Positions 49,747-63,300 of a DNA stretch of 64,000 bases are shown piece by piece; the stretch's first letter is position 1, and every line of letters starts with the position of its first letter. Made by a program: the position numbers and the translations under genes. The notes under the pieces are model-generated. The model was given only the letters and a program-made list of their open reading frames with translations. It was not told the origin of the DNA and did not search any database. The DNA comes from Whitmania pigra (Eukaryota; Annelida; Clitellata; Hirudinida; Haemopidae), in contig JAJTWR010000130.1 in NCBI GenBank assembly GCA_021613335.1, positions 27,006 through 91,005 of the forward strand, read 5' to 3'.

Positions 49747-50919
49747 TTCATTAGTTGTAACTGTAAACTGTTAGTAAAGCACAGTTTTAATGCTTACTTC
49801 GTTTACGGCAATTCATTCTCCGAAAAACTTAGTTAAATATAAAGTCGCCTCGTTACGACGGAGGAATTTAAAAGCAAGACTGGGAACGAAAATAAACTTG
49901 AACATGAGTTTCACTGACGTTGCTTTCGAATGAATTCAAATATTATTAATGTTACGTGAGACTAAAACTTATTAAATGGAACTTATTAAATGGAGATATT
50001 ATTTAATAAATAATTAACTCAAGAAACTCTACGTATTAGTGGCAATAGTAATTTATTAATGTCCTCGGCATAACTTGATGGCTAGGACTAACTATTGCAC
50101 AACAAGACACGAACAAATACTTAGCCGAATACTTTATATAAAGTTTATGCAGTCCGAAAGGGAACCATGAAAACATCTCATTATTTCGTGATAAATTGAT
50201 AAGCAATTTGATTATAGGATAATTTTAGTGTGTTATATAATTTTATATTTGTGATTATTTCTTAAATTTTCGTCGAAATGTTTCCACGCATTAATTTACA
50301 AATTCAGAAAACCTCTCTTCACGTCATTGCCATTGAAACCCATTGGATGGCTAAAATATTGAGCAGCTTAAAAGATTTTTGTTCTAAACTTTTATATTTA
50401 ATCGTCTCATTAAATTTAGTCATGTCAATTTTAATTTGAAATTTCTCCGTTTACTCATTATTCACGTAACATTGGATACCTAGTATAATTTATTATATTT
50501 TTCATTGATTATCACGAGTAATTGATAATGCATCTAGGTGATTACTTATCGCATGTATTCTGGTAGAAAATAAAAATGCGCACAACCACTATTTTCGCAA
50601 GCGTTTGCGTGTTATATACGTACAAATACGACTTTTTACTTTTACGAAACTTTATTTAAATAATCAATCTTTTAAAAAATAATTCACAAAAAACCAATAA
50701 AAAATATCATCAGAAAAGATTTCAATAGTGCCAAGCAAAATCAAAAATCTGAAGCGTAAATATTTACGAAAATATCTGCAACACTTCAAAGCAAACTACT
50801 TGGATCTCCAAAAAAGGTCCAAAGTGTCATCACTGACTATTTGCAGACATATTTACCAAATAGTCATCAGAAATAATGAAATAAATAATATACGCCATCC
50901 AACAAACTCTAGAAATAAT
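49747..50919. other. intergenic region between FG3 and FG4
   Basis: No gene recognised. A palindromic ctttatataaag lies at 50133-50144. A 110-codon Lys/Asn-rich open frame (50728-51060, +) partly overlaps the FG4 last exon on the other strand and shows no motif, so it is not called. Confidence 0.45.
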
Positions 50920-53900
50920 CTAATTAACGGCCAAATAAAACACGCCGAAGAGATAAACGAAACCGAAACTCTTGCAAAGACGAAAAAGACCGAATACTTC
51001 GCGAACAAAGCTACTAGAAGCAGGTACAATTGTCCTACTACTACTGGTTTCAGCGGGTGATTCGTCATCCGCTTCTGTAGCATCACTCGACAGGTAAGAT
51101 CCGAACCCAGGTTGAATGCTGGTCGGTGATGATAACGATAATGATAACGACGACGATGACGATGATGCTGGCGATGTCTGAATTAGTGAAGCATTGTAGT
51201 TGAAAGAAAACACCTTCACAAGGTTCTTAGCCGTCAGGCTAATAAACAACTCCGTCATGCCGTCTCCATCGATGTCAATGGCCTCAACACCGCCCACAAG
51301 TCCCGCCTTCTCGACGACTAGGAGACCCTGATAATCCCAATTGTTGACGTCCTCACTGAACGGTAAGATGAAGTAGGCAGTGCCAAACACACCCCCAGAA
51401 ACGAGAATCCACGGCTTCCCCTCGTAGCTTTGTATTGTAGTAGGTGAAATAATGTTGTTTTGCATTCAAATTGACTTGCGTGGAAGTTAATTATTAAAAC
51501 AATTATGTAATTAATTAACGGCGCTCCGTGTAATTAAGTAATTAGTTAATTAGTGAATTAATTATTAATAAATAAAGAAATCTTTAATTCAATCAAAACC
51601 TAGACATTGGCAGGAAAGTCCTGACAACGTTTGGTTGGAGTTGGTTTGAATCCATTTCTATCAAATCATGAGCGACGTATTTAGACAGATCTCTAAGGAC
51701 ATTAAAAAAACATTCTATCTAAAATGTTAGAAACATAGCAAAGATAGAAAATCTTTAGCGTCAGTTTAAAACAGTGTTCTTACTAATAACATAGTAATAT
51801 CGTTACTAAAAAGACAGTAATATATTTACTAATAATAAACTAATATATTTATTAATAATATACTTACACTAATTTCTCTTTGTTTAGTAAATAAAAGTTA
51901 GGTATCGGAATTAATCGACAATATTCGTCGTACAAGTAACTGAAAGACATTATAACCTGAAGTTTAAAACACTATTTCTGCTAATAATATAGGAACATAT
52001 TCACTAAATCATATATGAATTTATTTACTAATTTACATAATAATATCTTTACTAATAAAATAATAATATCTTTACTAATAATAACATAGTTAGACCAATT
52101 TTCTTTTAATTAGTAAACATAGACATTTAAAAATACTTAGACATAAAAAAATATTCGACAATATTCGTTATTGAAACTCCTTTAATTACAATCGATCTCC
52201 TAACTTGAAGTTCTCTGATTGTGGTATTTCGTACACTCTAAGGCTTCCCGCCCAATCCTCTTCGTCTTCTTCACCATAATCACTATCAACAGCAACCAAG
52301 AGGTCCATATTGCCGTCCTTGTTGGCATCGATTAATTTTATGTCCTTTATGTAAAAATCTTCTTCTAATATTCGATACTGCAGCTGAAACGTTTGATCGA
52401 TTCTTACATTTGTGATGATAATTATTTGTAATGACACATTTGTGGTTGTAATTATTTATAGTAACACATTTATGTTTGTAATTACTTAGAATGACACATT
52501 TACGATTATAATTATTTGTAATAAAACATTTATGATGATTGTACTTCACTTATGTAGCGCCATATGCGACAGAAGCGCTTCTTGAAATCATTCGTACAGC
52601 ACTCCTTACCAAGGGCGCATGTGGCGGTTCAGGCTGGGTTTCGAACACGACACATTGCGACTACTTATAAATAATACTTGTTTGTAACAAGAGATTTATA
52701 ACATTTATTTGTGACATTTTATGCTATTAGCTCAAAAGTTAAATTATGCAAAAGGGATGAAAATATTTATCAATGCCAGACGACCAAAGCTTGATGAATG
52801 GTTGACTTTGGGAACAAACGAAATAAATTAAAGACTCTAAAATATATATATATATATATACGCGCATTAAAAAAATTATTTAAAATTTCTAAAGATTATT
52901 AAAAATTACTAAAAATTACTAAAAATTATTAAAAATCATTAAAAATTACTAAAAAGTCTTAAAAATTACTAAAAAATTCTTAAAAATTACTAAATATTAT
53001 TAAAAATTATTAACCTTATCAACATTCGTCCAATCCTCGTGTTCACCGTCATTAACCTCGAGCCAGAATATGCACAACGTCTCCAACATCCCGATGGCAA
53101 AGATGGCGTCGTAAGATTTCCAAATGTTTTTAAAGAGAACCATGTGTGTCACGTTCAGTTTGGTGAGCATCGTACCCGTCCACGGTTCAGTTTTGCCCCC
53201 CGATGAACTTTGAAACAGAAGTAAGTCGTAATTTTTCTCGTCTTCGTCGTCTTCGTCGTCTTCGTCGTCTTCGCCTGAGTACAGAACATTATAACATTGT
53301 CATTATTATTATTACAACATTATCATTGTAACATTATCATTGCAACGTTATTATTGTCATTATAACATTATCGTTACACCCTTATTATTATCATTATAAC
53401 ATTATCATTTCAACATTATCATTATCAATACTTCATTACCATTATCATTATAACATTATCAATGCTTCATTATCATCATCATTATAACGTTATGTAGTGA
53501 CATAGTTAAAATTACAATTTAAAAAATATAAGAAGGTAAATAAAAATGGCGGACCATCGTCAAATCTGCGGCCAACGATAAATTCACCGCCGCTCATCCA
53601 TATAGGATTATAGTATTCATACGTTGGACTTGCAATTGGATCGACGGTTAAGTTGTAAAGTTTTGGATTCATAAAATCAGTCACGTCAGCAACAACTACA
53701 CTTCCTCGGCGTTTTTTTTCCAAGTCACCGTCTGGTATCGTTACGGCGGGAAATTCAAACACTCCGTCTAATTGTGAAAAAGTGATCTTTGAATGACAAG
53801 GTTCTATGACTAATAACTAGATGATTAAATGATTAATAGAAATTAAAAGAAGAATTCAATAGAATATGTAGCAGCATAAAGTTTGGAGAGTATGGCAGAC

Positions 53901-54322
53901 ACAGTATTCAGTTCAAAATACCTGGCACCATGTGTACATCACGGGCAGTAACGAACTGGCCTTTGAAGAGAATAGGTTTAAGATGTTGTTTGATGTTAGT
54001 ATCTAATACGTAAACGGAATTCGCATCATCGTCTTTCGTCGAAACAATGATGCAGCGAAGCGTATCTTTTTCGTAAGCATTCAATAAATAAGGTTTTGTC
54101 AAAGGAATGTCATTCTTCTCAACGAGAGAAAATTCCGGTTTTTGTTCTATGTTGCCAATAAATGTATCTCCGGAAACTGGCAAGAATAACCTTATCAAGC
54201 ACCACAACATGAACATTAAATCTGGACGGTGAGAAACATAGATATTAAAAAAAACTTATGCTTTCAAATCGAAATGTAGTTTCAAATTTAAATTCGAGCC
54301 CACTTAATTTGAAACACTTCAT
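50920..54322 (-). CDS. FG-GAP/VCBS-like ectoprotein, probable GPI anchor (FG4)
   Basis: Minus-strand exons 54304-54322, 53922-54221, 53555-53767, 53015-53274, 52205-52383 and 50920-51427; phases 1-1-1-0-2; 492 residues, the longest of the family. Signal region from exon 1 (MKCFKL, tentative) and exon 2 (LMFMLWCLIRLFLPVSG). Exon 4 starts with an acidic EDD tandem (four repeats) and its PGDW motif is altered to HEDW. FG-GAP loops are DANKDGNMDLL (exon 5) and DIDGDGMTELF (exon 6); junction NYEGKPW. The long Ser/Thr-rich stalk precedes a hydrophobic end (FGFVYLFGVFYLAVN). Confidence 0.83.
52426..52545. repeat. ~30-base minisatellite in FG4 intron 4
   Basis: Four to five degenerate units of about 30 bases (acacatttatgtttgtaatt-like). 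One minus-strand frame reads a periodic NNYNHKCV pattern, an artefact of the repeat. Confidence 0.8.
52868..53010. repeat. AAAAATTACT-type tandem repeat
   Basis: Degenerate 10-base units (aaaaattact) next to the exon-4 donor of FG4, preceded at about 52843-52860 by a short (TA)n run. Confidence 0.8.
53282..53495. repeat. ATTATCATTATAAC-type degenerate tandem repeat
   Basis: Imperfect repeats of acattatcattataac-like units fill FG4 intron 3. Confidence 0.8.
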
Positions 54323-55249
54323 GTTTTCAAAACTCGAAAGAACATCGAGCCATCGCTGACTACGAACGTAATATGCCGCGACCGGTGAACTGAGAATGAA
54401 AATAAAGCAAATTAGTTGCGTCTGTTTGATGATTAATAATTATTAATTTTTATTGAAAAAGTAAAATCAAAATTATTTAAAATTCCCTAAAATTGTTTAA
54501 TTATTGTTAAAATGTTTCAAGTTAATGCAAGCTAATTTTTCAAACTTTCGTTTGGTTAATTTTTGGTCAAGCGTATTAAATCTAAATTTATAAACTCTAA
54601 TTTATAAATATTAAAAAATAACAAATTTTCTATTCAATTAACTTTTTACATGAAAATCGTCTATCTAGCCAGACCCTTTTAAAAGCATTACGCAGAAATT
54701 TGAAGAACCTAGTATGCACATCCGCAGTCGAAATCTGATTATGCTTTTAGCAATAACAGTTTAATGAATTGTTTATTTTAATTATTTAAAAATACGTAAA
54801 TATTAAAATAAAACAATCAACAAATTAATGCTGATCTGATGAATTTATAATTACTGCTTCAGTTAGACATTAAAAATATAAGTTAAAAGCATCCTAAACT
54901 TTTTAAGGTGCTAACCACAGAACAAAATTAGCTACAAAAAGCTTCTCAAAATATCTATCACTCGCCAGACCAAAGTCATTTCGACAGACAGATGTAACAA
55001 AACAGTTTTCATCCAAAACTTCAACTAAGTAACTAAGTTTTATCAATGTTACTTTAAATATTTTGAATTTAACAAATAACATCCAGTTACAGAAGCTTAT
55101 ACAGAATACAGTGCTTCGAACAAGTTTAAAGTATCAAACATTGGTCTTTATGTCTCTTAAGTAACACAAGTCAAAAAATTTCACAAAGCACTCAATGAGC
55201 ATGCCAATCCTAAGTTATTCCCGTTGGTACGAGAAACTAAAAACAAATT

Positions 55250-58200
55250 TTAAAACATTTTTGAGTTACAAACTAATGAAACAACCAGTAAGATAAAAAT
55301 GGTCCAGTGATTTACGGACAGCCTGCAAGATAAATGAGAGGGTGCATCTACTGGTCCCATCAGGGCTGTAGTGAGAGAGGAGGAATCAGAGGGTGCATCT
55401 ACTGGTCCCATCGGGGCTGTAGTGAGAGAGGAGGAATCAGAGGGTGCATCTGCTTGATCCTTGGAGAGTTTCATTTCAGTCGTTGTGATGTCCGGAGATG
55501 GTGGCCTGACGAATGAAAGTACTTTTATGATGTCTTTTGCCGGTATGGAGATGAACAAATCAGTGACTCCATCTTGATCCATGTCAACGGCTTCAATTCC
55601 ATGGATTACGTCATCGTCTGCTCCAGCTGGAATAATGTGCCTCTTGTACTGCCAGTCCTTGTCACCTGGTACGAAGATTGAGGCCCGAGCACAGTGTTCC
55701 GCCGCGAAGGCTATCCAGAGCTTGCCTTTGTAGCTATAGAAATAGGCAATTCTATTACTCGTCAAAAGATCTAATCTGTTAGTCAGCAGTTAGTCGATTA
55801 GTTCAAGAATAGTACATAATTATGCACAATTCTTGAAATGGTTTGCCAGCCACTCACAAGGCTTCTCGCGTTCAAAAAATATAAATATTTAAAAAAGGAC
55901 ACAAAGATTGAGACGAAAATGAACTGTAATTCATGCATAAGCCTTGAATTAAGATTAACAACGAAATCTAAAATTTAAAAAGTTTAACCTGTCAAAAGGA
56001 CTGAATGTTCTCAAAAAATAAAGACAGAGTTTATCAAATGATTGCTTCTCAATATCTTCGATCAACAAGTGCTCAGTATATTTCCCGGGATTCCTCATGA
56101 GATAAAAATTATATTTTAAGCAATTGTTAATTAACAAGGATTTCAAAGGCATTTGCAAGTTTTATTTACAAAACGAGGCTGAAACATTGAAAATTCACTA
56201 ACGAGATAAAACATTAACCCAAATACTCTCAAATCCAGTGGCAAGCAAAGGGTAAGGTTTGCAAAGAAATGGGCTAGATTTACATAATGTCAAATACACT
56301 AATGTATATTATAACCGAAATCTATAATTTATCATAAATAATTTTTAATTAATAACATTTGATTAATGATAATTTAATAGTTAATAATTACATTGCTTCA
56401 AATATTGCAATATCAAAACATACAATTTACGAAGCCATTTTAAGAATTTTGAAATGTTTTTTATTAAAAGCCGTCCAATCTAAAAGACCCTATAATCGAA
56501 CGATTGCATCACAAATTCCCACTTGAAGTCAACTGAATATGGAATCTCAATGGCCTTCAACATTCCTCGAGAAGAAGCAATGGCCAGCAACAAGTCTTGC
56601 TTTCCGTCGTTATTCAAGTCCGCCAACAAGAAATCACTGACTTGATCAGACACGAGCAATTGTTCTTTAAACTGTTATCGATGTTTTTTCATCGATGAAA
56701 AGTGACAAAATGATTAGAATTCATTTCAATTTTCATTGGTGGAAATAATCGAAAACAGCTAAATCTAGAAGGCTGATATTCGTAAACTCAAATTGCATAT
56801 TTTTGTGTTAATATTCCTATGGCATAGACACATTGCAACTAGTTTCGTGACTATGCACCGCATAGTATGCAGCATTCTTCTATAGGCTTGGGGAGTAAAA
56901 GTTAAATAACACCATAAAACGACTTAACCTGGCCGGCATTTGACCAATCCCCAGGCACATCTGAAGCAGATTCAGTCCACCGAATAAACAGTTTATTAGC
57001 CTCTCCTATAGCGTAAATAACATCGAAATTCTTCCAAACATTTTCCATTTTAATCATTTTCTTTGCTTCGACATCACTGATTTTAGCTCCCTCCCAAGGT
57101 ATGTATAAATTGCTTTTATTTGTGCTTTTAAAATACATTAGCTCGGTGTATACTTCATTAACTGCAAGCATCGATGCAATTACATTACATTAGAAAAGGC
57201 CAAATTAGATGTTACATAAGATGTGCGATACCGTCAACGACTGATCTTCCGACAATAAACGCGTTGTCGTTTACCCAAAGAGGATGGTTGTAGTCAGTAA
57301 AGATATCTGGATTGAACTTGATTAAGTCATGAAGTCTTGGGTTATCGACATCAGTCATATTAGCAACCATAACTTTGCCGCTGGTGAAGGATGACCCTTC
57401 CGACATAGCTATAGCATGAAAGCTGAAGACTCCATCTGATTTGAAGAAAAAAAGGTCTGAATTGTTTTCAGATGCCTGCAAAATCAATACAACAAAACTT
57501 GACAATTGAGCAAATAAATCCTAGCATTAATTTATATTAAGAATCATATCAAATTAATAGAAAGAAAGGAATTTCAAACTAAAAACTTTAAAGAGAGTAT
57601 ATGGTGTGATATTTACATAGGTAAATTCAAACTTCTTTTAGGGGTTTGCTACAGGCAACCAAACTTTAAAGAGGATACTGGACTAAATGAGATATTATAC
57701 AAAGCCAGTAAGGAATTTATGCTAGTAATGGGTGACTTTAACTACCATATTAACTGGAACACTTTAGAAGGAGAAAGACCTGAGGATATAAACTTTATAA
57801 ATTTAACAAACGATAACTTTATTCCAGCACATCACTTATCCCACAAGAGGTAAAAACACATTAGATTTGATATTAACAACAGATGAGAACTTAGTGGAAA
57901 GCCTAATAGTTGATGAACACTTTGGAACAAGTGATCATCAAGTTGTGAGATGGAACATTTATTTAGACAACGAGGATTTAAAAAAAGAGAACCTAGGTTC
58001 TAAAAACTTTTTTAAGGCTGACTATGACAAAATAAGGAATGAGCTAGGGAAAACAAACTTAGCTAAAAAAATAGAATCTATTGATAAATAAAACTACCTG
58101 GTACCAGAACCGGAGTCTTTGCATTGTTATGCGTCTCACTAAATAACATGGCTTTAAAATGTTCGAGAATCTTAGAGTCAAGAAAAAAAATATCGGTGCG

Positions 58201-58461
58201 CTCCACGTTTAGGGCCATAAGAAATCGATGTTTCTTTACATCGTAGAAGGTCACTACTCCTGGATTTCCCACCCCGATGTTTCCCTTTTCAACCAGTTTG
58301 AACTCCTCCTTTTGCTGAGCTGAAGTGTGGGAGCCGGATAATAATATTTCTTTCAGGCAACAAAGTAGAATGGCTAAATCTAGACTTAGAAAAATGCAAC
58401 TTTTAACTGTTAACTTAAAGCATTTATGTCGATTAGATAACTACTCACAAGTTTTCATCAT
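55250..58461 (-). CDS. FG-GAP/VCBS-like ectoprotein, probable GPI anchor (FG-R, right arm)
   Basis: Minus-strand exons 58449-58461, 58098-58379, 57232-57435, 56929-57161, 56523-56671 and 55250-55733; 454 residues. Mirror copy of FG-L with the same signal region, PGDW motif and both FG-GAP loops. Protein differences seen: Gly for Arg and Ser for Pro in exon 6, and an extra 17-residue stalk unit (DAPSDSSSLTTAPMGPV, in two slightly different copies here against one in FG-L). No stop or frameshift, so both arm copies look functional. Confidence 0.85.
57527..58091 (+). mobile_element. LINE endonuclease (APE) fragment in FG-R intron 2
   Basis: Mirror copy of 42466-43030, with the same endonuclease blocks (GVCYRQPN, MGDFNYHINW, GTSDHQVV) and the same frameshift. 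It was in the gene before the inverted duplication. Confidence 0.8.
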
Positions 58462-59474
58462 TCCCAGAATTACTCGAGCATTTTTTTGACATTATCGTTA
58501 TTGCTTTTACATATCATGTTTTTGAAAAACTGATTACGTATGCACAACGCAAAACAAGCTTCAAAATATCTGCCGCGATCGATCAACCGACAAATTACAT
58601 TGCTTCAAATATTGCAATATCAAAACATATCTAAACAAATAATTTGTTAATAAATTAGTAGTATCCATTAAAAATATTAATGTACCATTAATGAGTATCG
58701 TTATTAAGAACCGTCGATAAATTAAATTCCAATATATTAATTTACTTTGAATGCTTTTTTGGTTTTTTTTTGTAACAAAATTTAAATTTGAAAAATGTTT
58801 AATTCCAGCAATTTTTTTTCAAGTTATTTATTTATTCTCTCTGATTGGCTCTAAAAATATCTAAGCGTCCCGGAACGTTGACGTCTTCCGCTACCCGTCG
58901 ATTTGGGCTGTTTGAGTGTTTTTAAGATTCGTTGTAAGATAAGGGTTGTTGACGAGATTTGAAAATATGAGAATTCTTATGTGAGAATTTGTGATAATGA
59001 AATGCTGCATTCAAAGTGAGACCTAATTATGTATCAACTTGTTTTTGTTTTTCCGTTCAACTCGTTTTGCTTCTAGCCTTTAAATGTTGCCGGCGATAGG
59101 CTTGTGAAGATGAGCTAATGGGTTATTGAATATAACACAAAAATAAATTTATATGCATATAGACAGAAACGTTTTATGCAAAATAATCGAACATCAAACA
59201 GCGGAATTTATTCAAATTTTGACTTTACATTAACTTATCACATAAAAGACCTTGCTAAATTTGGACTTCCTAGAACAGTTAATACTTGTAAACTACGTAA
59301 AAAGATGTTTTTGTGCCGGCCAAAAATGACAGGTTTGCTTTGGAGCTACACAGTCAAATTTACAAGTTGCAAACGAACTCCAAAATAGGTTTTTGTGGTA
59401 TCTAAGCAAAGTACTTTTAAGAAATGTTTTTAGTTTATTGTTGATAGTTTAGTGATGTGTAGAGGTTAACCTTT

Positions 59475-59925
59475 GTCCGAAAACGAGAGCGGAAGATTGA
59501 TGCCCTCAGGAAAGCCAGATATTCAAAATCGAGGATTGTAAAAGAGGTCAATAAGAGGTAAATGTTGTTTCTAATTACATGAATGCTCATGAAGAATATG
59601 GACTCAAGAAATCTTTAGGAAGAAAGAAAAAATTGTTTATCAAAGAGAAGAGAATGCTGGTGAGGAGAGCATCTTCAGGTAAATTTTCTGCAAACCAGCT
59701 AAGAACAAAGTTAAATTTGACTGTATGTAAGAGTACTGTCTTGATTTATTTGAATTCAAGTAATATTTTAAGATTTGAAAAGAGATTGAAAGTACCAGTT
59801 CTGTAAGAACATCACAAAGTTTCCAGAGTTCAGTGGGCCAAAGCAGTGTTATCAGACAAAGAAAGTTGGAAAGTAATTTGTTCTTATAAAAAAAAATCAA
59901 TCTGGATGGACCTGATGGTTATCAG
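59475..59925 (+). pseudogene. Tc1/mariner-like transposase remnant (right arm)
   Basis: Mirror of the left-arm remnant, slightly more complete: the N-terminal block KIDALRKARYSKSRIVKEV is readable in one frame, then after a frame change SGKFSANQL and FQWA-like parts. A stop (GTTCTGTAAG) and a frameshift near the LDGPDGYQ motif show it is dead. Confidence 0.72.
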
Positions 59926-60114
59926 TAGTGCCCGATCGATTATGGTATCGGGTATCGGTACCCATAGTAGCAGTATCGGTAAAGATCTGTATCGGCGATT
60001 TTTTGTTTACCGATACCGATATTTAAGGTTAAGTTTATTCGATGTCTCGCCCAACCTTATTTTATCGCTGGCGTTGGTTTTACCATTAGTTTGTTTACGT
60101 TTGCTATGTTTTCG
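59926..60114 (+). mobile_element. hAT-like terminal fragment (right arm)
   Basis: Starts TAGTGCCCGATCGATTA right after the Tc1 LDGPDGYQ codons, then tatcgg/ccgatac words to about 60030. Nested inside the Tc1-like remnant; same arrangement in the left arm. Confidence 0.35.
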
Positions 60115-60356
60115 TTTCCCGAAATCTCCCGAATCTTACATATATAATTTATATCATATATCTTGTTGTATCGCTTGTATAAATGAAAACAACAGCGAAA
60201 CTAAAAGTCTTTATTTACAACAAAACACGTCTTCTTGTTTTTAACTAATTCGTATCAATTGTATGTAGCAACTCCAGAACTCAAAACGAACCGCTCTCTA
60301 GCTTCGCAATTAGGCACTAGCCTTTAGGCACATACAGGTGTGCTAGCTACGTAACA
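60115..60356 (-). repeat. 3' LTR of the gypsy element (outer end uncertain)
   Basis: On the minus strand a polypurine tract (AAGGGGGAGG, 60357-60366) is followed by TGTTACGTAGC, the expected TG start of an LTR. An AATAAA-type signal lies inside (taaataaag, minus strand, about 60210-60218). The outer end is not certain: it should end in CA, and no clear target duplication can be seen because the 5' LTR is outside the window. Confidence 0.6.
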
Positions 60357-63300
60357 CCTCCCCCTTCAGTAAAAGTCGTCGGTTCAACTGCTGACGAATT
60401 CTTTCTGATCTTCGTGGCATAGTCGGAGAAGGGAACCGTACTTCGGGTCTGGGTTCTTTAATCGTTCTTTGCCCTCTTCTTGGCGTAGGTTCTTGTAATT
60501 GTCTTGGTCGCTCAGACGTTGGTTTCACTATCAGGGATGGATGTACAACCACTGGATCTCCAGGATCAGCATCCTGTTCAACACCGTATCTGTGGCGAAT
60601 TTGATCAATGTGCCTCTTCCACAAATATCCCTGCCTTAAAGATTTGACTACAAACAATCTTGGACCCAGAATCTGTTGAATTATAGCCGGTACCCATCTT
60701 GGTTGTCGATCTCTATGAGGTCCAAAGTATTTTGCGTAGCAAGGCGATCCTACCGCGAATCGCTCTTTGTTTTTTCTTTGTGTAAGAGCTACTTCTTTTG
60801 TCAGGAGCGACGGAGATGGGCGAAGGACATCGACTCTCGCCCGTATTTGTCTGCCTTTTAGCAGTTCACAGGGCGACAAACCAGATTCCAAAGGAGTCCT
60901 TCGATACTGTATTAGGAATTCTTGTAGAGCCATTTTAGGATTTAATCTCGATTTATTCATCGATTTTTTGAATGTCTGAACAAGTCTTTCGGCATGACCA
61001 TTTGTCGCTGGATGGTATGGTGCACCAGTTAAATGACGAATTCCCCGCTCGTTCAGAAATGATTTAAATTCCTCGCTCATAAATGCTTGAGCATTATCTG
61101 ATACCAGTGAATGTGGATATCCAAAATGAGCGAAATCCTCCTCTAACAACTCCATGGTAGCTTTGGCTGTAAGGCCGGATGTTGGATGTATGCATGGATA
61201 TCTTGAAAATGCATCTACAACAATCAACCAATTTGTTCCTAGAAAATTAACTGCATGATCCACATGTAAACGACTCCATGGTTCGTCCGGAACCACCCAC
61301 GGATGATTCAAGGCTTTTGGCGGATTATTGTGTTGTTCTTGACAGCTGGAACAACCTCTGCAAAGAATTTCAATTTCGCGATCCACCCGAGGCCAATAAA
61401 CGGCTGTTCTAGCCAGATATTTCATCTTTTGCATTCCGAAATGTCCCAGGTGTAATAACTGTAAAACCTCATTCCTCAACCTCTTGGGAATAACTAATCT
61501 GTTACCCATCCACAGGCATTTACCCTCAAAGGACAAAGAATCTTTAAGTCTTTTGAAAAACTTAACTTCGTCCTCATTGATCTTCTGTGGCCAACCCTTT
61601 TCCATGTACCTGAGAACCGTTGTAATTACGGAGTCTTTTGCTGTTTCCTCCGAAATTGCTTTAGAGTCAGTCGAAGTAATTTGTTGACTCAACGCATGAA
61701 TCGTGCAGACATTGGAAAATTCCAATTCCTTCTCTGCATCATCAAATATTTTATCTTCACCCGAAGGTAACCGACTTAGCGCATCTGCGTTCCCGTGTTC
61801 AGACGTTTTCCTGTATTCAATTGTATAATTGTACTGTTGCAGTATAAGGGCCCAGCGCGTCAGCCGATTCAAAGTAAGTTTTGGCACTGCTTTATTTGGA
61901 TCAAATAAAACCAAGAGTGGCTTGTGATCAGTCACTAAGATGAATTTCCTGCCGTAGAGATATGGATGGAATTTTTGTACTGCGTATATTATTGAGAGAG
62001 CTTCCTTATGAATTTGACTGTATTTGCTTTGGCTTTCGGACAAAAGCTTTGAAACGTTGAATATGGGTCTTTCAGATCCATCTGGATAACGGTGAAATAA
62101 TACTGCTCCCAAACCTACTTCGGATGCATCACATGCAATTCCAACTTGTAACTTTGGATCAAAGTGGGCCAGTTGAACTCGTTTCAGCAGTAATTCTTTC
62201 AATCTGTTGAACGATTTTTCTTGATTCGGTCCCCAAAACCATTTGATATTCTTGCGAGTCAAAGAATACAGGGGTTCAGCAACCGTAGACAAATCTGGTA
62301 TGAATTTGTGGTAAAATTGTATCGAACCCAAAAACGATTTCAGTTCCGAAATATTTACTGGTCTGGACATGGAAGCTACGGCATCAACTTTTCCTCCAGG
62401 ACCAACACCTTCTCTTGACAATGTATGGCCAAGATAATCTAAAGATTCTTGTGCAAAACAACATTTCTCTTTGTTACATTTTAAGCCACTGTCTTGTAGT
62501 TTCTGTAGTGTATTCTTTAGATTTTGTAGATGTTCCTGTTCGGTCGCGCCTCCTATTAGTATGTCATCCAGATATACCACCACTCCAGGTAGGTCACTGG
62601 TCAAATTATCCATGATTTCCTGGAAATACCCAGGCGCTGAACTTATGCCGAACGGAAGTCTTGTTTGTAGGAATACACCTCTAGGTGTGCTAAGGGCAAG
62701 ACGTCGTTGACTCTCGGGACCCAGTTTTATTTGATTGTAGGCGTCCGCTAAATCAATTTTTGTAAAAAATTTACTTCCGGATAATTTCCTAATAAGGTCC
62801 TCGGGTAATGGCATTTGGTGTCGGTGAGTTTCTAGCTGTGAATTTGCTGTGATAGCGTAATCCCCACACACACGCAATTTGACCTTTGAACCCGATCCTT
62901 TCTTCCGAATTGGTACAATTGGAGTTCCCCAATCATTGAATTTGGTTGGTATCCAAATTCCTTTCTGAATTCCAGCTTCTAAAGCTTGATTCAAATCCTC
63001 CATGATAGCGAATGGCACCGTCCTTGGTTTCTTAAACACCGGCACGGCCTCCTCCTTGAATTTGATTTCCAGTTCACAATCTTTAAGCAAACCTAATCCT
63101 GGCTGAAATAATTCCTCGAATTTCTGACAGAGATCGCGACACTTCTTTTGGACGTCGTTTGTATTCAAGTTTGAATGTATCTCTTCATTCTGTACAAGAC
63201 ATATTCTCTGAGATTCCTGAAGCTTTTTACTCAAGTCTACCTGCAACTGTAACATTGCGACTCTTCCCAACAAATTCAGTTGTTTTGGAGTCACGTTGAA

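Larger units (their letters stand above)
55006..60114 (-). repeat. right arm of a ~5-kb inverted duplication
   Basis: Reverse complement of 40455-45508. It carries 51 extra bases in the FG-R stalk and 12 more in the Tc1-like remnant. The outer end of visible homology (60114) is exactly where the gypsy LTR region starts, so the duplication may have extended further before that insertion. Confidence 0.95.

Noticed and set aside
52286..52549. Minus-strand frame with periodic NNYNHKC, looking like a zinc-binding repeat
   Set aside because: The period equals a 30-base intronic minisatellite, and the frame clashes with the FG4 exon 5 frame.
55334..55516. Plus-strand frame with repeated GCIYWSH text
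   Set aside because: Opposite-strand shadow of the FG-R stalk repeat.
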